Assembly: GCA_021812825.1 (NCBI GenBank)
Contig: JAKAMO010000002.1
Span: 1 to 64,000 of the forward strand
DNA length: 64,000 nucleotides
DNA from: a bacterium
GTDB taxonomy: Bacteria > Elusimicrobiota > Elusimicrobia > Elusimicrobiales > UBA9959
Direction of reading: 5' to 3'
Each line of letters opens with the position of its first letter. The first letter of the stretch is position 1. Positions 61,151-64,000 of this stretch are shown here, piece after piece. Below the pieces are notes generated by a model. That model was not told the DNA's origin. It saw only the letters and a program-made list of their open reading frames with translations, and ran no database searches. A program made the translations under genes and the position numbers.

Positions 61151-61480
61151 ATGCCGGCCTGCTTCAGCCTGGAAGGCTCCAGCATGCTGCCGGTGTTCAG
61201 ACCGGGCGAGCTGGTGCTGCTGAACGACGCAAAGCCTGGCCCAGGCGACTGCGCCGTATACCTGTTCAACGGGGCCAGGCTGCTGCACCGCGTGCTGGCC
61301 GTCACCGGAAAAGGGGCCTGGCTGGCCGACGACGCCGGCCGGCTGGAGAGGCATTTCGTTCAGTTCGGCGACATCATCGGCACCGCGGTTTCCGGAGGCA
61401 CGCTATCGCGGGGTAGGGTCGGGCTGGCCTATTCCATCTCGAGGCGGATTTTTTCCCGCCTTTTCCTTTCCCATGGCTGA
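61151..61480 (+). CDS. S24/S26-type protease with Ser-His arrangement
   Basis: 109 aa. Family motif LEGSSMLPVFRPGELVLL places the likely nucleophile at Ser11. Where bacterial signal peptidase I has a catalytic Lys, this protein has LLHRVLAV (His46), and an ADD pair follows (Asp60/61), the pattern of S26B (ER/archaeal and SipW-like) peptidases. There is no N-terminal membrane helix, so it is probably soluble and might remove the leader of the peptide encoded 2 bases upstream. The start at 61151 was chosen because the earlier in-frame ATG lies inside the peptide gene. Confidence 0.78.
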   Translation: MPACFSLEGSSMLPVFRPGELVLLNDAKPGPGDCAVYLFNGARLLHRVLAVTGKGAWLADDAGRLERHFVQFGDIIGTAVSGGTLSRGRVGLAYSISRRIFSRLFLSHG

Positions 61481-62507
61481 CCGCCTGCCCTCGGCCAGAC
61501 TGAACCGCCTGACGCTGGAGCGCAATATCCCGGTCTCGGTCACCGCGGAGCTCACCCGCCGTTGCCCTCTCTCCTGCGGGCATTGCTACCTGCCGGAGAC
61601 GCGCGGCCGGGCGGGGGTCCCTGGTGAGCTGTCGGCCGCCGCCTGGAAGCGCATCCTTTCCGACCTGGCCCGGTCCGGCGGCCTTTATCTGACCTTCACC
61701 GGCGGGGAGCCGCTGCTGCGCGAGGACCTGGCGGAGCTCTGCCGCCACGCGTCCTCCCTCAGGTTCGACGTAACCGTGTTCTCTACCGGCCTGGGCCTGA
61801 CCCCGGCCCTGGCCAGTGAGCTTAAGGAAGCGGAGGTATCCTCTTTCGGGATAAGCTTCTATGGCCGCCCCGCCGTGCATGACCGGATCACCGGGTTCAA
61901 AGGCTCTTTCCGCCGCAGTCTGGCCGCGGCCAGGCTGCTGCGAAAAGCCGGGGTGCGGGTCAGGATGAAGTCGCCGTTGATGACCCTGAACGCGGGGCAG
62001 ACCGGCTGGCTGACCCGCCTCTCCTCCGCGGAAGGCTTCGATGTCTCGTTCGACCCGGTTATAGCCCCGGCGAACGACGGCCATCCCGGCGTTTCCTCTT
62101 TACGGCTCTCCGGACCTGCCCTGGCGCGGGCGGTCAGAGAGGTGCCTCCTCCCCCATTCCCCGCGGATGCCGCGGCGGGGCCCGGAGCTGACGGATTTAT
62201 CTGCGGCGCCGGCCGCAACGTCTGCTCCGTGGACCCTTCCGGAGATCTTTATCCCTGCCTGCAGCTTCCGGTCAGGCTGGGGAACCTCGCGCGAAACGGA
62301 TTTTCCTCCATATGGCGGAATTCTCCCTGGCTGAAAAAGTGGCGCCGGCTTTCCCTGGCAGACCAGAAAGACTGCGTTCAATGCCGCGACAGGGAGTATT
62401 GCAGTTTTTGTCCCGGCATCAGCCTGCTGGAGGAAGGGAATGTGCTCGCGCCGAACCGGGCGGCCTGCGAAATGGCGGCTATTATGCGGCGCGCGGCCTG
62501 TGTATAA
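61473..62507 (+). CDS. Radical SAM/SPASM peptide maturase
   Basis: 344 aa. Radical SAM cluster Cys31, 35, 38 (RRCPLSCGHCYLP) and the TFTGGEPLLREDL SAM motif. The C-terminal SPASM region has Cys244, 251, 262, then Cys301, 304, 310, 313 and 332, enough for two auxiliary iron-sulfur clusters. SPASM enzymes install thioether, C-C or similar crosslinks in peptides. The substrate is predicted to be the adjacent peptide, presented by the PqqD-like protein. It overlaps the protease gene by 8 bases. Confidence 0.92.
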   Translation: MADRLPSARLNRLTLERNIPVSVTAELTRRCPLSCGHCYLPETRGRAGVPGELSAAAWKRILSDLARSGGLYLTFTGGEPLLREDLAELCRHASSLRFDVTVFSTGLGLTPALASELKEAEVSSFGISFYGRPAVHDRITGFKGSFRRSLAAARLLRKAGVRVRMKSPLMTLNAGQTGWLTRLSSAEGFDVSFDPVIAPANDGHPGVSSLRLSGPALARAVREVPPPPFPADAAAGPGADGFICGAGRNVCSVDPSGDLYPCLQLPVRLGNLARNGFSSIWRNSPWLKKWRRLSLADQKDCVQCRDREYCSFCPGISLLEEGNVLAPNRAACEMAAIMRRAACV

Positions 62508-62527
62508 TGTGTAACCTGTTCTGGGCC

Positions 62528-62555
62528 TTGACATCGTCCCGGCCTCTGCTATACT
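62528..62555 (+). promoter_or_regulatory. Near-perfect sigma70 promoter upstream of the Rrf2 gene
   Basis: TTGACA (62528-62533), 16-base spacer, TATACT (62550-62555), with TGC giving an extended -10. A 12-bp palindrome ATTGATATCAAT (62556-62567) covers the predicted start. Confidence 0.8.
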
Positions 62556-62567
62556 ATTGATATCAAT

Positions 62568-62601
62568 GGACAGCGTGTCGGTTGCGGCTGTCCTTTTTTT
62601 T
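62568..62601 (+). terminator. Intrinsic terminator/attenuator just after the promoter
   Basis: Stem GGACAGC/GCTGTCC (62568-62574 with 62587-62593) followed by eight T. It can end the maturation operon and also stop transcripts from the promoter immediately upstream after about 35-40 bases. Confidence 0.75.
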
Positions 62602-62605
62602 CGGT

Positions 62606-62668
62606 AGTCATCGGATAAAAAATATCCGATGACTGTTGGTCGCTGGAAAAAAACAGCCGCGTAGCGGC
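62606..62668 (+). promoter_or_regulatory. Nested hairpins in the Rrf2 leader
   Basis: A perfect 12-bp stem (62606-62617 with 62623-62634, AAAAA loop) and a GCCGC/GCGGC hairpin (62656-62668). In addition GCGGCTG (62584-62590) is complementary to CAGCCGC (62654-62660), and the T8 and A7 runs lie between, so a larger competing structure can form that would break the terminator stem. Confidence 0.55.
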
Positions 62669-62700
62669 GATACGGCTTGTAAGGCACCGGAGCTTTCTTT

Positions 62701-63111
62701 ATGAGGATGAACCGCACTTTGGCTTATGGATTGTCCTGCCTGCATTACCTGGGGCAGAACAACGGGGGCCAGTGGAACCAGGTGGCCGAGATCGCCCGCT
62801 TCCAGGGGCTGCCCGCGCCGTACTGCAACAAGGTGCTGCAGGCGCTGGTGCACGCGGGCTTCGTTGAGTCGCAGAAAGGCAAAGGCTACCGCCTGCGCAA
62901 GGACCTGGACGGCATCAGCGTCTGGCAGCTGATGGAGGCGTTCACCTTCAACGGGGCGCCGAAAGCGGAGAAGGCACAGGTCTCCAACAAGCTCTACGAG
63001 ACGCTGCGCGCTGAGGTCAACCACTGGCTGGTGGGCCTTACGGTGCAGGATATAGTGGAGATGATGAAGGAAGAGGAGCGGCGCGCGCGCGAAGTGACGG
63101 CGGAGGACTGA
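62701..63111 (+). CDS. Rrf2-family transcriptional regulator
   Basis: 136 aa winged-helix regulator. Visible: LAYGLSCLHYLGQN at the N-terminus, recognition region VAEIARFQGLPAPYCNKVLQALVHAGFVESQKGKGYRLRK, and a C-terminal helix. The three cysteines that bind an Fe-S cluster or sense nitric oxide in IscR and NsrR (around residues 90-110) are absent, so it probably senses something else. GGAG precedes the ATG. It may control the adjacent peptide operon or itself. Confidence 0.87.
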   Translation: MRMNRTLAYGLSCLHYLGQNNGGQWNQVAEIARFQGLPAPYCNKVLQALVHAGFVESQKGKGYRLRKDLDGISVWQLMEAFTFNGAPKAEKAQVSNKLYETLRAEVNHWLVGLTVQDIVEMMKEEERRAREVTAED

Positions 63112-63122
63112 CTTTACAGGGT

Positions 63123-64000
63123 ATGTCTAAGGCTGCCGGATATTACGGAAGAGGGTGGCGGGCCGCTTTGCGGCCGCTGCTGCTGCTCTGCGCCGTGCTT
63201 TCGGCGTCGCCGGCCGCGGCCGATACCCGCATCAAGACCGTGGAGTACAATTTCGGCGGCTACTATTCCAATACGGACAAGGCTTCGGGCTCGAAGACCA
63301 CGTTCACCTCGCGCACCCTCAAGCTGCCGGAGAACGGGAAGGTCATACGCAGCGCCTGGCTGCATTACGAAGGCATAGCCGTCAGCGCCACCAACGTCAG
63401 CCCGCTGGTCATCTACTTCGACGCCGGCGCCGCCGCGAATACCGCCCGCTTTACCTCGGTCCAGTACACGGCCCAGTCCGGAGAGTCCATCCGGCTTTTC
63501 GCCAGGGCGGACGTCACGTCCGTCATTAACGCTCAGCTGGCCAACCTGGCCGCCGGGGCGCAGTTCACCGCCGGCGTGGCCATAACCGGCCCGGCCAGCA
63601 ACATGCACAGCATGACGCTGTACGTCACCTACGAGTACGACGACCAGTCCCCGCAGGAGGTTAAGACCGTCCGCTTCCCTGTTTATTCCGACTATGTCAA
63701 CGGCATAGCGGCCTATACCGCCCAGCAGCCGGCCGGTACCAAAACAATGCAGTACCTGGCCGAGATAGCGGATTCCGGCTACAGCCTGCAGCAGCAGTGG
63801 GTGGAGTTGCGCGGCTTCAGGCAGTCCAACGGCGTCACCACCGACGGCACCATCTACGTCAATATAAACGGCGGCGCCAACGAGCCGACCATGAACATGG
63901 ACGGCTCGCTTATCGATTCCTACGAATTCCGGTATCTCTCTAATTCCGACATCATGCCGGGCTTCTCTACAGGCACGGTGCAGAACCTGAACGTGGTCAC
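63123..64000 (+). CDS. Secreted protein, 3' cut by window end
   Basis: About 292 residues visible. A signal peptide covers about residues 1-33 (ending PAAADT). The mature part is strand-rich, with no cysteine in the visible portion; an YDDQSPQEVKTVRFPVY segment and other Thr/Ser/Asn-rich strands suggest beta-sandwich domains of a surface protein. It starts 11 bases after the Rrf2 stop, so it is likely co-transcribed. Function is unknown. Confidence 0.7.
   Translation, partial: MSKAAGYYGRGWRAALRPLLLLCAVLSASPAAADTRIKTVEYNFGGYYSNTDKASGSKTTFTSRTLKLPENGKVIRSAWLHYEGIAVSATNVSPLVIYFDAGAAANTARFTSVQYTAQSGESIRLFARADVTSVINAQLANLAAGAQFTAGVAITGPASNMHSMTLYVTYEYDDQSPQEVKTVRFPVYSDYVNGIAAYTAQQPAGTKTMQYLAEIADSGYSLQQQWVELRGFRQSNGVTTDGTIYVNINGGANEPTMNMDGSLIDSYEFRYLSNSDIMPGFSTGTVQNLNVV

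Noticed and set aside
59914..62507. PQQ biosynthesis operon
   Set aside because: PqqD-like and SPASM radical SAM genes are present, but PqqA with its Glu-Tyr pair and PqqB/PqqC are missing; the peptide has three cysteines instead.
59914..62507. Lasso-peptide cluster
   Set aside because: An HPr-kinase-like gene and PqqD-like protein occur in some lasso clusters, but no asparagine-synthetase-like cyclase and no B2 protease are present.
62606..62634. Second intrinsic terminator
   Set aside because: The 12-bp stem is not followed by a T-run on either strand.

Overview
This 64 kb window is a GC-rich, gene-dense bacterial chromosome segment from a Gram-negative-type (diderm) organism: it carries Mla/MCE lipid transport, lipoproteins, secreted proteases and type IV pilin-like proteins. 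The gene mix (2-oxoacid:ferredoxin oxidoreductase with succinyl-CoA synthetase, a fused IspDF, minor pilins, many secreted proteins of unknown function) suggests an anaerobe or facultative anaerobe, possibly of the Elusimicrobiota. That placement is inference and should be tested with a marker gene. No phage, plasmid, transposase or CRISPR array was seen. Genes are tightly packed, with many 4-base ATGA overlaps.

Layout. 1-9.3 kb: mlaE (5' cut), mlaF, mlaD, radA, a PIN-TRAM protein, ispDF, a lipoprotein, cysS and a PAP2 phosphatase, nearly all co-directional. 9.36-9.9 kb: tRNA-Gly(GCC) followed by tandem 102-bp copies of its 3' end plus terminator. 9.9-14 kb: two secreted proteins of unknown function and a lone response regulator. 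14-27 kb: an aspartate carbamoyltransferase-like gene, a GDYXXLXY/DUF2157 pair, two large polytopic glycosyltransferase-like proteins, an NCS2 purine permease, an MFS transporter, a NIF3 protein, and a TatD-linked radical SAM gene with two glycan-binding-type proteins. 27-36 kb: glycerate kinase, phosphohexomutase, metK, a CheY/CheC-like pair, serS and small genes. 36-44 kb: rimO, a CorA-like channel, sucCD and, divergently, korAB. 44-54 kb: a SpoIID/TPR protein, an ECF sigma/anti-sigma pair with a Met/Gly-rich periplasmic protein, two subtilases, a membrane protein with STI1-like repeats, a GT2 glycosyltransferase and a Spy-like protein.

54.2-62.5 kb is the most unusual region. An apparently single transcription unit runs from four pilin-like genes (a giant PilV-like protein, a PilW/GspJ-like protein and two tandem PilX-like paralogs) into a compact peptide-maturation cassette: an HPr-kinase-like ATPase, a PqqD-type peptide-recognition protein, a 44-residue three-cysteine peptide with no other annotation, a small S24/S26-type protease with a Ser-His arrangement, and a radical SAM/SPASM enzyme. 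This looks like an undescribed or poorly described RiPP system tied to a pilus-like apparatus. Downstream lie a consensus promoter, a terminator/attenuator-like RNA region, an Rrf2-family regulator and a further secreted protein cut by the window end.

Non-coding structure is also notable. A pair of 128-bp repeats with terminal inverted repeats lies at 575-702 and 43871-43998. A 117-bp palindromic spacer separates sucC from sucD. Several promoters sit so close to the start codon that the messages should be leaderless.
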